From NCBI GenBank assembly GCA_020310875.1, contig CM035414.1:191968435-192032434 (forward strand): a stretch of DNA of 64,000 nucleotides, in the 5' to 3' direction. The position numbers and the translations under genes are program-made. Within the stretch, counting starts at the first letter, position 1. Every line of letters begins with the position of its first letter. The notes under the pieces are model-generated. The model was not told the origin of the DNA. It worked only from the letters and a program-made list of their open reading frames with translations, and did not search any database. Source of the stretch: Ceratopteris richardii. Lineage: Eukaryota; Streptophyta; Polypodiopsida; Polypodiales; Pteridaceae. Below are positions 43,586 to 55,606 of this stretch, piece after piece.

Positions 43586-45982
43586 TCAATTGTCCTTGAT
43601 TTCCTCCAAGCCAATCATCAACTTTAATCTACTTAACTTTGTACCATCAAGAGCTTTAGTCAACATGTCTACACATTGCATATCTGTAGAGACATAGGAT
43701 AGTTGAATATCCTTGCTCATTAGCTTCTCCCTTACATAATGGTAGTGGACTTCAATATGCTTGGTTCTAGCATGGTATACCGGATTGGCTGCTAGATGTA
43801 GTGAGCTTGTGTTGTCACAAAAAATGTGAGGTGTTGAAGAATGAAGTCCAAGATCCGTGTACAAAGACTTTACCCACATGGTTTCTTGAGTTGCATTAGC
43901 CAAATCTCTATATTCGGCTTCAGTAGAAGATAATGCCACGGTTGGTTGCTTCTTCGATGACCAAGAAATGATTTTTGAACCTGCAAATGATATATACCCG
44001 GATGTGCTTCTTCTATCATCTCTAGATCCGGCCCAATCTGCATCTGAGTAGACCTTTAGCTCAATATCTGAAGTAAATGAATAAAACAAACCTTCATTCA
44101 TGGTCCCCTTTAGGTACTTGAGGACTCTCTTGGCCGCTTCCATATGTGGTCTTCTCGGCTTATGCATAAACTGACTCAATATGCTAACACTATAGCATAT
44201 ATCCACCCTTGTGAGTGTTGCATAGTTCAAACTTCCAACCAAGCTTTCATAGCTTGTGATGTCTGCAATTGGCTCCCCTTCATAAGCACTAAGCTTATGA
44301 TTTTGCTCCATAGGTGTACCTGCACACTTGGTATTTTCCATCTTGAACTTGACGAGCATCTCATGGACATACTTCCTTTGTGTGATGTATATACCTGAAT
44401 CTGTGTAGATTAACTCCAATCCAAGAAAATAAGTGACTGGTCCAAGGTCACTTATTTTGAACTCCTCCTTCATTTGACTCTTTACCTGTTTGATTCCTTC
44501 AAGATCATTGCCTGTGATAATAATATCATCAACATACACACATAAATAGATCACTTCAGATCCATTCCTCTTTATGAACAAAGAGGTATCCGCCTTGCTA
44601 GCTTTGAATCCTTGGTCCTGCAAATAAGTCACCAATCTGAAATTCCAAGCTCTTGGAGCTTGCTTCAATCCATACAAAGCTTTCTTTAGTTTGCATACAT
44701 AGTTAGGATGATGTGCATCCTCATATCCAGGAGGTTGTGCCATATACACTTCCTCAGAAATCCATCCATTCAAGAAAGCATTCTTTACATCAAGTTGATA
44801 GAGATTCCAATTTCTAGATGCAGCAAGACTAATGAGAACCCTAATTGTAGGCATTTTTGCAACAGGAGAGAAAGTCTCCTCATAATCAATACCATGGGTT
44901 TGAGCAAACCCTTTAGCAACTAACCTTGCTTTGTGTCTATTTATGCTTCCATCTGGATTCCTCTTAATTTTGTATATCCATCGAGATCCAATTACCTTCA
45001 TAGATGGCTTGTTAGGTACAAGCTTCCAAGTGTCATTCTCCTTCAAGGCTTCCATTTCTTCATCCATTGCATCTCTCCAAGCTTTCTTGCTTTGTGCTTC
45101 TTCGAATGTGGTAGGTTCTTCATTTGTTGAATCCTTTGCGATGTAGATTGAGTGCTTGGTGACCAAAGAAGTATCATAACCAAACCTCTCTAGTTTCTTC
45201 TTCTCCCTTGAAGACCTTCTAAGTGGTTGATGTGAGCTCTCGGGTCCATATGTAGCATCATGCATCTTTGCTTTACCTTTGTTCTTCCATAGCTTTAGTC
45301 TTTCCAAGTCTTCTAGGTCAATCTCCGAATCACTTTCTTCAATCTGCTTTGGCTCCTTTGGTTGAAGTGGTGGAAAATCTTCATCCAAGTCATATGGCAG
45401 CTTCACTTTCTTGTCATCATCAAACCATGATTTGTTTTCATCAAAAATTACATCTCTACTCACAGAAAATCCTTTATTGGTTGGATTGTACAATCTATAT
45501 CCTTTTGGGTTTTGGTCATAACCAATAAATACGCACTTCTCTGCCTTGGGATCCAATTTCCCTCTTACTTGAGAAGGAATGTGAGCATAGGCTAAGCATC
45601 CAAAGATTTTACAATGCTCTAGACTAGTTCTTCTTCCATTCCACGCTTCATATGGAGTGATTCCATCTAGTGACTTAGATGGAAGTCTATTTATGAGATA
45701 TGTGGCTATAGACACAACCTCTGCCCATAGGTAGTTTGGCAATCCCTTTTCGTTGAGCATGGACCTTGTAGCTTCGACAATAGCTCTGTTTCTCCTCTCT
45801 ACTACACCATTGAGTGCGGGTGTATACCTTGTAGTGACTTCCCTTTTAATGCCTCTTTCATGCAAGAAGGCATCAAATTCAAAAGAGAAGTATTCTCCTC
45901 CACCATCTGATCTGAGTCGTTTCAAAGTCCTACATGTTTGGTTTTCAACAAGAGCAATATACTTCTTAAAGCAATTAAACAC
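43586..45982 (-). pseudogene. pol: Co-2 integrase C-part, RT and RNase H
   Basis: The 798-codon frame starts inside integrase: RSDGGGEYFS (second catalytic Asp) and RNRAIVEATRSML (Glu). RT follows: [61 protein letters not shown] and YVDD (44525-44536). RNase H: YSDADWAGSRDDRRSTSGY, LSSTEAEYRDLANA and TKHIEVHYHYVREK. It ends with DMLTKAL and a short tail. This copia order (IN before RT) is diagnostic. The frame continues in phase to the right but is cut by stops at 45983-45985 and 46049-46051. Confidence 0.93.
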
Positions 45983-46048
45983 TTAATCCTTGTGCTTCAT
46001 GAAAAACAGAATGGTCCACCTGCTACAATCATCTATGAAAGACACATA

Positions 46049-46465
46049 TTATCTTGAGCCTGATATAGATGGCTCCTTACTTGGACCCCACACATCCGTG
46101 TGCACTAGTTCCAAAGGATTTTGATACATATATCCTTTCTTATTGAAAGGTTGTCTATGAGCCTTGCCGAGTTGACAAGCTTCACACTTATAAATCATGT
46201 GTTGCCTTGTGATATTAGGCAAACCAAGTACACTTTGGTCCCTGCAAAGTTGTTTGAGTGTCCTCTCACCAATGTGAGCAAGCCTTTTGTGCCATATCTC
46301 CAACTCTGTAAGAGTTTGAGATCCATAGCTAAACAAAGCTATGTTCTTTGTATCTTCCACGTCAAAAGTGAAAAGCCTTCCTGTGTTTTCTCCTTTGGCA
46401 ATCCTTCGAAAGCCTTGCCTTGGGTCTTCAACATATGCTCCAAATCGGCTGAATCTAACCTGCAA
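46049..46465 (-). pseudogene. pol: Co-2 GAG-pre-integrase and integrase N-part
   Basis: LTELEIWHKRLAHIGERTL and YKCEACQLGKAHRQPF (HHCC zinc-binding), then ELVHTDVWGPS, the first catalytic Asp. It lies in the same frame as both neighbours, bounded by TGA (46466-46468) and TAA (46049-46051), so only nonsense changes separate the pieces. Confidence 0.9.
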
Positions 46466-47261
46466 TCATTTTTCAACAATCTGTCCAACACTTATTAAAT
46501 TTTTGGTAATTGTAGGGACATACAAGACTTTGCTTAAGAGGTTCATATTCCCATCTGATGTCTTCACATTACCTATCTTCTCCACTGAGTGCCTTGTGTC
46601 ATCTCCTGTCTGCACTTCATGCTTGTTATGAGGATCTTCCAAATCAGAAAGTAAAGCCACATTTCCTGCTACATGGTTTGAGCATCCCGAATCAATGTAA
46701 AATATGTGATCATCATCCTTACCCTTCTTCACTGATAGATTCATAATCAATAATGAATCTTCTTGACTTTGGTCCTCTGTATAGTTATTGTAATCTCTTC
46801 TTCCTCTATGGCCACTTTGATAGTTGTTGTTGTTGTAATTGTTGTTGTAGTAGTTGTTGTTGTTGTAGCCTCCATTGTACCTGCCTCTATTTGATCCATA
46901 GCCACCTCTATTGAATCCTCTTCCTCTTGAGTTCCTCGGGTTCTTGAAACATTCTTCAGTAGTATGATTAGATAAGCCACATATACTGCAAGGTTGAGAT
47001 GATTGGAATCTCCCCCTGCCTTGCTTTCCACCTCTGCCTCTTCCTCTAGCTCTTCCTCTACCTGCCTCTTCCTCTAGCTCTTCCTCTACCTGCTTGGAAA
47101 GAGCTACCTTCATCTTCATTCTTCCTATTCTTTGACTTGTCCTTGACCTTAGCTTTATCGGAATATAAGGCAGAAGTTTGATTACCTCTTGAGGACTCAC
47201 CACCTTTGCTAATCTTTTCTTCATGAGTGAAGAGTTGGCCCATGAGTGTGTTGAGGTCGGG
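46466..47261 (-). pseudogene. gag: Co-2 gag C-terminus and protease
   Basis: RGRGRGGKQGRG basic stretch, zinc knuckle CSICGLSNHTTEEC (CX2CX4HX4C), an N/Y/G-rich segment, then the copia protease loop YIDSGCSNHVAG. A tandem 28-bp duplication (47034-47061 and 47062-47089, inside the RG-repeat coding part) shifts the frame, so the 5' part (MGQLFTHEEKISKGGESSRG, 47243 leftwards) lies in another phase. The right end is the Gy-3 insertion; the TSD tcggg (47257-47261) is repeated at 53948. Confidence 0.88.
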
Positions 47262-48245
47262 TGTAACAAGTCTCCTAAACTTGAGTCACGATCTCACACA
47301 GAATAATGGGTTTCGACACCACAAGATATAAAGAAGGCAAACAGAGTATACGCAGAACAAGAAGAGAGAGAATTTTATTATCTGTGCAGATTTACAAGTA
47401 GTTATCATCTGCGTTACAAAATCTATCAGATTGCTTCAATGTGAAGCCTCATCAATCCGACCACCCCCGAGATGATCTCAATCCCAATCTCAATCACAAT
47501 CACAATCTCAATCCCAATCTCAATCACAATCACAATCTCAATCTCAATCTCAATCTCAATCTCAATCGCAATTCCAGAAGCCGAAAAACGATCCTCATGA
47601 ATGTAGGACCATCATCCTTTTCTATCTCTCAGTCTTCGTCTTTTTGGGATCTCCGCCTTTCGCCAGCGCACGACCAATCACGCCTTCCTAGACCTGCACT
47701 TTTAGAATCTGCATGCTCCAAGATAGCTTCTTTTCGCATGTCTCATGCAAGACTTCCGGACCACCCATGCATCTACTTTTAATGTCCACCATCAAGAATC
47801 GTACCTGCAAAAATAGAGGTAATCCCTGCAACGCACTCACACACACATCAATCACCCAAAAATAACCCATATACCCATGTGTGTTTTCTAAATCCGCGAA
47901 CATGAATAAGATGAATGAATGAAGGCTTCTCTTTTTCTTTTTTTTTTCTTTTTTTTTCTTTTCGGCACTTTTCAAAACCCTGTAACTCAAAAACAGTGAG
48001 GAATCAGCTTGAGCTTGTGAGAGACAAAAATATTCAGTTCTTAAATTTGTACAATAATGTTAGAGACGCCTCAGGTCCAAATCTGCTTCCAGATATCACT
48101 TTTGGGCCCTGCAAAATCAAATCTTAGAGAGAGATGAAAAAACATGAAAAATCTCTTCATTAACCTATATCCTAAACATAAAATTTCATTATTACCTACA
48201 CATCTTTTTTTTTTTCCAGGTGGAAAATCAACGTGGCATCTTACA
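47262..48245 (-). repeat. Gy-3 3' LTR
   Basis: 984 bp, TG...CA. Lacks about 215 bp present at 53656-53870 of the 5' LTR, and has 15 rather than 13 CAATCN hexamers. Confidence 0.93.
47479..47568. repeat. CAATCN hexamer array, 15 units (3' LTR)
   Basis: Fifteen consecutive six-base units caatc(c/t/a/g). The open frame with NLNHNHN residues across it is a translation of this repeat. Confidence 0.95.
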
Positions 48246-48260
48246 ATTCTCCCCCTCTTT
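48246..48260 (-). promoter_or_regulatory. Gy-3 polypurine tract
   Basis: attctccccctcttt, the complement of an A/G tract beside the 3' LTR. Confidence 0.85.
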
Positions 48261-48274
48261 AAAGAACTCTGTCC

Positions 48275-48940
48275 TCAGAGTTGGAAAGAAGGATAATGTT
48301 CCATAAACTCATCTAAACCAACCCATGTTGAATCTTCAATAGGATATGCAAACCACTTTACTAAAATTTCCACTATTTCACGATTCCTAAGATGTCTAAC
48401 TCTCCTATCCAATATAACTTCTGGTTCAAGTTCAAAAGTGGCATCTTCCTTCAACTTAGATTTGTCCTGCAAAACATGATCAGCATTAGGAACATACTTT
48501 TTAAGTAATCCAACATGGAAGATTGGATGAATTTTCAAAGTATTAGGTAGGTCAAGTAAATATGCAACATAACCAATTTTCTTTAAGATTTTGAAAGGAC
48601 CAGCATAACGAGGAGACAATCGACGATCTTTGCCTAAAACCAGATTTGATTTAGAAGGACTCACTTTCAAAAAAACCAGATCATTTGTTCTAAATTCCAA
48701 GGGCCTCTTTTTGAGATCATGATATAATTTCTGACGTTTCTGTGCATCTTTCATGTTTTTCCTTACCTTATTTAGCTCCAAATCCATGTTTTCAAGCATC
48801 TGTTTGGATATTTCAACCTGATTCTGTGAATTAAAAAGTGAATGCGGTAGCAAGCAATTATAACCATACATTGCTTCAAAAGGTGTCATCTTAATAGAGG
48901 AATGCCATGCACTATTATATGCATAGTCAACCAAGGGCAA
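48275..48940 (-). pseudogene. pol: Gy-3 integrase C-terminus with chromodomain
   Basis: End of integrase (LVDYAYNSAWHSSIKMTPFEA), GPY/F-type module (LSPRYAGPFKILKKIGYVAYLL) and a C-terminal chromodomain of about 45 residues (PEVILDRRVRHLRNREIVE, then LVKWFAYPIEDSTW). Chromodomains of this family read histone marks and bias insertion into heterochromatin (family knowledge). It is in the same frame as the upstream pol, separated by one TGA (at 48950-48952) where the family has Trp. Confidence 0.93.
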
Positions 48941-48949
48941 ATATTCAGT

Positions 48950-51277
48950 TCAATTGTTTTGCTTATCATTCACATACATGCGTAACATATCCTCAAGCAC
49001 CCTGTTAACCCTCTCGGTCTCACCATCGGTTTTAGGATGAAATGTAGTACTCATGCGTAATTCTATTCCTATGGATTGAAATGTTGCTTTCCAAAAATTA
49101 GATGTGAACCTTGCATCCCTATCAGAAATTATACTTTTGGGTATACCATGTAACCTAAAAATTTCTTTTATGAAAAGTTTAGCAACATGCAAAGCTGTAT
49201 CAGTTTTCCTCATGGGAAGAAAATGTGCCATCTTTGTAAGACGGTCCACGACAACAAAGATGGTATCATGCCCACTTCTGGTCACAGGCAACTTTGTTAT
49301 GAAATCCATAGAGATGGATTCCCATTTTTTATCAGGCACATCTAATGGTTGTAACATGCCAGGACTCCTTTTAAATTCGGCCTTAACCTGTTGACATTTC
49401 AGACATTCTTCGACATACCTCTTAATATCATATTTCATACGTGGCCAGTAATATGAAGCTTTCACTTTTGCATAAGTTCTAGAAAAACCAGGGTGTGCAG
49501 AGAAAGGTGCATCATGACAGTCATGCAGGATCTTTTCTTTCAAAACAGATTCTGAAGAAATACATAAACGAGAATTACAATACAAATCATTATTTCTCAA
49601 ATGAAATTTTCCCTGAAACATAGAACCTGGATTCATACCCAAAAATTCCAAGATTGCTGCATAAAATAAATCTTCTTTTAACTCTTTTCCAATATCAAAA
49701 TCAGAGGATAAAATAGAAATTGAACTGCATAGGGGTTTACGACTCAAAGCATCGGCCACCTTGTTTTCTTTTCCTGCTAAGTATTTAATATCAAAATCAT
49801 ATTCACTTAGCAATTGGATCCATTGTTTTTGTCTATTGTTAAGTAAAGGTTGAGTAAATATGTATTTAAGGCTCTGATGATCTGTTCTTAATTCAAACTT
49901 TACTCCTAGCAATAAGTGTCTCCAATGTTTAAGTGCATGAACAACTGCAAGCATTTCTAAGTCATGTGTTGTATAATTTAGTTCATGTTTCCTTAATTTC
50001 CTTGACTCATAAGCCACTACCCTCCCTTCTTGTGAAAGAACGCATCCGATTTGGCTTCCACTAGCATCACATGCAACAATAAAAGGCTTCCCTAACTCAG
50101 GTATCTTTAGCACACAATTTTCGATAACTTTCTGTTTCAATTCGTCAAACGCCTTTTGACACTCATCGTTCCATGTGAACTCTCTATTTTTCTTTGTCAA
50201 TTCTGTAAGAGGATTTGCAATTCGAGAAAACTCCCTAATGTGTGCCCTCTCATATTGTGCCAAACCAAGGAAGCTTCTCACATCCCTCACACATTTGGGT
50301 GTAGGCCATTCAACTATGCTTTTAACTTTCTCAGGATCTATATGAATCCCTTCCTTAGAAACAACTCTCCCCAAATAAGCCACTTTCCCTTTTGCAAAAA
50401 AACATTTACTCATCTTACCATATAGTTTATGCTCTCTTAGTTTTTTTAAAGTCTTCCTGAGATGCAATGCATGTTCATCATCATCCTTAGAATACACATA
50501 AATATCGTCAAGGAAAACTAATATAAATTCATCAAGATATTCATGAAACACATTATTCATCAAACACATAAATGTTGCAGGAGCATTTGTTAATCCAAAA
50601 CGCAAAACTATGAACTCGTAATGACCATATCGTGTTCTAAAAGCGGTTTTGGGTATGTCCTCAGACTTTACTCTAATTTGATGATATCCCGATCTTAAGT
50701 CAATTTTAGTGAATACTGTGGCACCACTCAATTGACTCAGCAGTTCATCGATGTGTGGCAGTGGATACTTGTTCTTAATGGTTTTCTTGTTCAATCCCCT
50801 ATAGTCAATACAAAGTCTGTATGAACCATCTTTCTTTTTCTGAAACAAAACAGGTGCTCCCCAAGGTGAAACACTAGGTCTTATCAACTCCTTCTTCAAT
50901 AGATCATCCAATTGGAGCTTCAACTCTTTCAATTCATCAATATTGAACCTATAAGGTGCTCTAGAATAAGGCTCACTTCCTAGATAAAGGTCTATATCAT
51001 GGTCAATTTTCCTAGGAGGAGGCATGCCCGGTAGATCATCAGGAAATACATCTGCGTACTCATCTAAAAGCTTTTTAACATATTCCGGTATTTCCTCTTC
51101 TTTCTTCTTCTCCTGAAGGTCATGCACATAAACCAAATATGTCTCACAACCCTGTCGAATACCCCTAATCAACTTTATTGCAGAAATAGGAGAAAAACTT
51201 GAATTACACTTGCCTGCAAGACGATGTTCCTTCCCTTCTATTTTCAAAGTAAGGATCCCGCTTTCACAATCAATCAT
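48950..51277 (-). pseudogene. pol: Gy-3 RT, RNase H and integrase
   Basis: RT blocks [44 protein letters not shown] (FLDDI at 50501-50515). RNase [19 protein letters not shown] and [12 protein letters not shown]. Integrase HHCC ([28 protein letters not shown]) and DDE residues in [20 protein letters not shown] and [10 protein letters not shown]. 775 codons are open, between in-frame stops at both ends. Confidence 0.94.
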
Positions 51278-51295
51278 GACACTGTTATGAACTAA

Positions 51296-52723
51296 CTAGT
51301 CCATTCCGATGATTACATCACATTCTCTCATTTCAATTACATGGAAGGTACCCAAAAACTTATGTTCTCCTAACATAAAATCAAGATTCTCAATACAGCC
51401 TCGAGTATAGTGTATCCTACCATTAGCCATCTGTACAGGTCTTTTAGTCTGCATCTCAATATGCAACCCTAAAGCTTCTGCCATCTTAAGTGAAAGGAAA
51501 CAATTTGTACTACCCGAATCAATCAAGAAACTAACCTTACGTGAGGATATGTCCCCCATAATCCTAATCACCGATGCCCTTGAATGAGAAGAAGTTTTCA
51601 TGCATTGAATTCTAGGGCTAGAACACTTACCTTGATCATCCGCTTCCTCAATTGTCATGTTTTCTTCTTGTAGATGAGCTATCTTTGCTTGCATAGAATG
51701 GTTGATGGCCTTGTTTGGACATTCAAAAGTGTGATGTCCTTGTTCTCCACATCGAAAACAAAGTCCCAGCCTCTTAGCCCGCTCTAGGAAATAAGAATCA
51801 CGTTGCCAGTGCATAACTTCTTGCTTCTTAGGTGTATCCGTTTGCTTCGGCTTTGGTCTTCCTCCTTGATCGTTAATAGAGTTAATCGATCTCTGTCCAT
51901 TTTGATTTATTGAAATAGGTCTTGGGGGTCGATGTCCTATTGAGCTAAACCTTGATTTGAATGCCTTTTTCGTGGTAAACTTCTCCATCTTCTCAAAGTT
52001 TTCTGCTTTTGCAACCGCATCAAGAAAATCTACACATCCGGACCCCTTTACTTGATAGTGAAGCTCTTCCCACAAACCCTCAATAAACTTGCTTTTCAGC
52101 GCATCTCCAGAAACTTCTAGTGCATACTTATGTAAACGCAAAAATTTCTCCTTATATTCTTCAACAGACAAGTTATATCTATCATCCTCATGCTGCTTGA
52201 AAGAGTAGAATTCCATTTTCTTTTCCATCCGATAATGTGGAGAACAATAACGATTCTCTGCTTGCTCTCGAAATTCTTTCCAGAGGATCGGACCTTCACG
52301 TGTTCTTGTCTGTATATAAGATTTCCACCATAGTTTTGCGACTCCTCGTAGATGCAGAATTGCCACCTTTGCTTTTGATTCCTCACTAAATACGCGCAGG
52401 TCAAAGAAATCTTCAAGTTCTTCAATCCATGCTTCAAGATCCTCTCCAGTTTTCTTCTCACCATCAAATTCATTTAATTTTGCTCTTTTGAACACTTGCT
52501 TGAGTGTAGATTCACCTTCACCATCGTCCTCTTCAGGTTCACGTTGCCGTCTAGCTCTACGTGCATTTGATGTGCCCGCACCATTACCACCTTCAGCATT
52601 GAGGTCCATGAAAGCATTTGCAGTAGCCTCTTTTTGTTTGTTGGATCTTTCTTTATGTAATTCTGCATTCAATCTCTGGATACGCTCCTCTTGTTCATCT
52701 ATCTTCTTCTTCAAAGCCTGCAT
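51296..52723 (-). pseudogene. gag: Gy-3 gag and protease
   Basis: Starts 22 bases inside the PBS at ATG 52723 with a coiled-coil-like N-terminus (MQALKKKIDEQEERIQRLNA). Gag core includes FKRAKLNEFDGEKKTGEDLE and LWWKSYIQTRTREG. Zinc knuckle CFRCGEQGHHTFEC (CX2CX4HX4C), then retropepsin FLIDSGSTNCFLS (DSG at 51512-51520) ending DVIIGMD. The next codon is TAG, where Trp is usual, and the frame then continues into RT. A close start to the PBS is normal for chromoviruses. Confidence 0.93.
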
Positions 52724-52744
52724 CTTGTCCCGGAATCCAACTCT

Positions 52745-52756
52745 GCTCTGATACCA
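52745..52756 (-). promoter_or_regulatory. Gy-3 primer-binding site (initiator tRNA-Met)
   Basis: Minus strand tggtatcagagc, two bases inside the 5' LTR. Confidence 0.92.
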
Positions 52757-52758
52757 CT

Positions 52759-53947
52759 TGTAACAAGTCTCCTAAACTTGAGTCACGATCTCACACAGAA
52801 TAATGGGTTTCAACACCACAAGATATAAAGAAGGCAAACAGAGTATACGCAGAATAAGAAGAGAGAGAATTTTATTATCTGTGCAGATTTACAAGTAGTT
52901 CTGATCTACGTTACAAAATCTATCAGATTGCTTCAATGTGAAGCCTCATCCACTCGACCACCCCCGAGCTGATCTCAATCCCAATCTCAATCACAATCAC
53001 AATCTCAATCCCAATCTCAATCACAATCACAATCTCAATCTCAATCTCAATCGCAATTCCAGAAGCCCAAAAATGATCCTCATGACTGTACGACCATCAT
53101 CCTTTTCTATCTCTCAGTCTTCGTCTTTTTGGGATCTCCGCCTTTCGCCAGCGCACGACCAATCACGCCTTCCTAGACCCGCACTTTTAGAATCTGCATG
53201 CTCCAAGATAGCGTCTTCTCGCATGTCTCATGCAAGACTTCCGGACCACCCATGCATCTACTTTTCATGTCCACCATCAAGAATCGTACCTACAAAAATA
53301 GAGGTAATCCCTGCAACGCACTCACACACACGTCAATCACCCAAAAATAACCCATATACCCATGTGCGTTTTCTAAATCCGCGAACATGAATAAGATGAA
53401 TGAATGAAGGCTTCTCTTTTTCTTTTTTTTTCTTTTTTTTTCCTTTTCGGCACTTTTCAAAACCCTGTAACTCAAAAACAGTGAGGAATCAGCTTGAGCT
53501 TGTGAGAGACAAAAATATTCAGTTCTTAAATTTGTACAATAATGTTAGAGACGCTTCAGGTCCAAATCTGCTTCCAGATATCACTTTTGGGCCCTGCAAA
53601 ATCGAAAATTCTAGAGAGAGATGAAAAAACATGAAAAATCTCTTCATTAACCTATCTTCATGGAACCAAATGAGACATAAAACATAGGAACTACAAAAAA
53701 TTCAATCAGGTAAAGTTTTTCTACTAAGAATACTCTACCTTTCTCTCATACAACACTTTTTCAGATTCCTTCATCTTCATGCTAAAAATTAACATAAAAA
53801 TTTCATGCGACAACTTTCTAGAGAGAGTGTAAAAACTTATTGCTACAAAATTTTCCACACATGATCAAAATATCCTAAACATAAAATTTCATTATTACCT
53901 ACACATCTTTTTTTTTTCCAGGTGGAAAATCAACGTGACATCTTACA
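52759..53947 (-). repeat. Gy-3 5' LTR
   Basis: 1,189 bp, TG...CA, carrying the longer undeleted sequence at 53656-53870 and a pyrimidine run (53411-53447). Followed by TSD tcggg. Confidence 0.94.
52976..53053. repeat. CAATCN hexamer array, 13 units (5' LTR)
   Basis: Same array as in the 3' LTR but two units shorter, showing slippage since insertion or during reverse transcription. Confidence 0.95.
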
Positions 53948-54504
53948 TCGGGTACATGCATATCCATGTATAAATCCATGGCTGTTGTGAATGACTCCCA
54001 CTTGTCGTCTGCTTTGATTCCATTTATGATTTGTCTAATGATTTGCTCCTCTTCAATTACCTCTCCAATGCTTCCAAGTTGGTGGGAAATCTCCTTCATC
54101 TTTGTGACATAATCAGTCACATTTTGCTTCGGGCTTTTCTTCATTGTTGTGAACTCCATCCACAATTGGTTCTTCCTTGCTCGAGTGTTGGAAGAGAAGA
54201 AAGAAACAAGTGCATTCCAAGTCTCTCTTGATGTCTTGCATCCATGGACATGAGGTAAAAGAAAATCAGAGATTGAGTTTAGAATATAGGACCTTGCAAG
54301 TGCATCCTTCGAACACCAATTTGAAAGTCCTTCCACTTCTTCATGTGATGGTTGCCCTTTGTTCCTCATGGTTGGCATTGCTTCATCTCCGGATATGAAT
54401 CCATATAGATTCCTCCCTTGAAGGTAAGCCTCCATCCTTAGAGACCATGCCGGGTAGTTGTTTCGATCCCATTCGTCAACTGTTGATGGAAATCCATCTC
54501 CCAT
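53948..54504 (-). pseudogene. gag: Co-2 gag N-terminal part
   Basis: Starts ATG 54504, 14 bases inside the PBS. Typical copia Gag of the UBN2 type: YPAWSLRMEAYLQGRNLYGF, then LSNWCSKDALARSYILNSI, RETWNALVSFFSSNTRARKN, and a QLGSIGEVIEEEQIIRQIINGI segment. It is cut by Gy-3 at 53947; the remaining gag resumes at 47261 in phase across the TSD. Confidence 0.92.
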
Positions 54505-54517
54505 GTTGCTTGACTAT

Positions 54518-54529
54518 GCTTTGATACCA
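54518..54529 (-). promoter_or_regulatory. Co-2 primer-binding site
   Basis: Minus strand tggtatcaaagc, one change from the initiator-tRNA-Met PBS, beside the 5' LTR. Confidence 0.88.
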
Positions 54530-54530
54530 C

Positions 54531-55606
54531 TGTGAAGAGAGATGGTGGATGCAATCCAAAGATGAGTAGGTGCTGCTACAACCAGCTTCACACCAGCCAA
54601 CTGAGACTTCAGAGTTGATTAGTAGACCCTTTGAGCTTCCTAAATCCACCAAAATATCAGCCAAGTACTTTGGAACATGTATCCAAAAGTTTACGTCAAG
54701 ACATACTAGTTGCGAAATGACTAGCTCCCAAAACTTGCTATTTTTGGACATACACCTGCTAGAAAAAATGAAGAGTGCTCTCAACCTGGTAGGAATTAGA
54801 TAAATTCCTTTTGGGCATAGCAAAAAGACTTAGCAAGCTTCCCAATCCAAGTTAAAACACTTCAAATGATGGACTGAGCACTGAGAAGAAGATTCATCAA
54901 TTTCTGGAACATGCCCACAATTCTCAAGGCTCTGTAGAGATAGACTAGTGAGCAGTAAAATGCAGAATCTCACAAACTATAAATCCAATGACCATGAAAG
55001 TTTATTTACAGAAACTAGACAGTAAGAGCTATCCAACGCACATTAAAACACTGAAAAATATGGAGTACAGCGCGTGACATGACCTTCTGAAGTTACTGCT
55101 CTCAGTGAGTATAGTAGAGAACAAAACAGAGAAGTAAATGGTGATAGATGTATAGATTCACATATGATTACAACCACATTGGCAATGAATCTTTGCACAA
55201 TGGGAGTAGAATGATAGAGCTATGGAGTAAGCTCTTCAATCTCTACAAAATGACATGAAGTGGTCACGTACAAGGCTTGCTCATCGCCTCTTCCTTCTTG
55301 CTCTTTTTATAGCTATTCTTGGAGGGAGTTTTGAATTCGAATTCGAATGGCTCCACCTAAAAGTGATCCTAAAGTTAGGAGATATTCCCTCAGCTCAAAA
55401 ATTCGTGATTTTGGTAGTTATAGTCATGAATTTGCTTTTACATCATGCATGAGGTAAGCCATCCTTTTCCTTTTTTCTTTTTTCAAATACAAGAGATAAA
55501 AATGAACTCTTTTACAAGAGGTGTTCACATGACTACACATGTGACTTACAAATGAGGATAATATCAAGCATATCAAGCATGTAGGCTTGGGTAAAATGCA
55601 CCAATA
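54531..55606 (-). repeat. Co-2 5' LTR
   Basis: 1,076 bp. Plus-strand left end tgtgaagagaga; right end gcaccaata, where the family has gcaccaaca (one C-to-T change in the terminal dinucleotide). TATA complement at 55311-55322. Confidence 0.9.

Larger units (their letters stand above)
47262..53947 (-). mobile_element. Gy-3: complete chromodomain Ty3/gypsy element (chromovirus)
   Basis: 6,686 bp, LTRs at both ends (47262-48245 and 52759-53947), PPT 48246-48260, initiator-tRNA-Met PBS 52745-52756, TSD tcggg on both sides (47257-47261 and 53948-53952). One gag-pol frame runs from 52723 to 48275 with two in-frame stops and a C-terminal chromodomain. It is nested in the gag of Co-2. LTRs differ by roughly 3-4 percent where compared by eye, plus a deletion of about 215 bp in the 3' LTR. 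Confidence 0.95.
42865..55606 (-). mobile_element. Co-2: minus-strand Ty1/copia element hosting Gy-3
   Basis: 5' LTR at right (54531-55606), PBS, gag from 54504, interrupted by Gy-3, then protease, integrase, RT and RNase H to 43586, PPT, and a 3' LTR truncated at its left end (42865). Its right flank is gaaag (55607-55611), followed by Co-1 pol, so Co-2 inserted into Co-1 pol in opposite orientation. The left TSD was lost in the deletion that also removed about 405 bp of its 3' LTR. LTR copies differ by several percent in their first half. Confidence 0.88.

Noticed and set aside
47441..47782. Asn/Leu/His-rich protein
   Set aside because: Translation of the CAATCN hexamer array inside the Gy-3 LTR.
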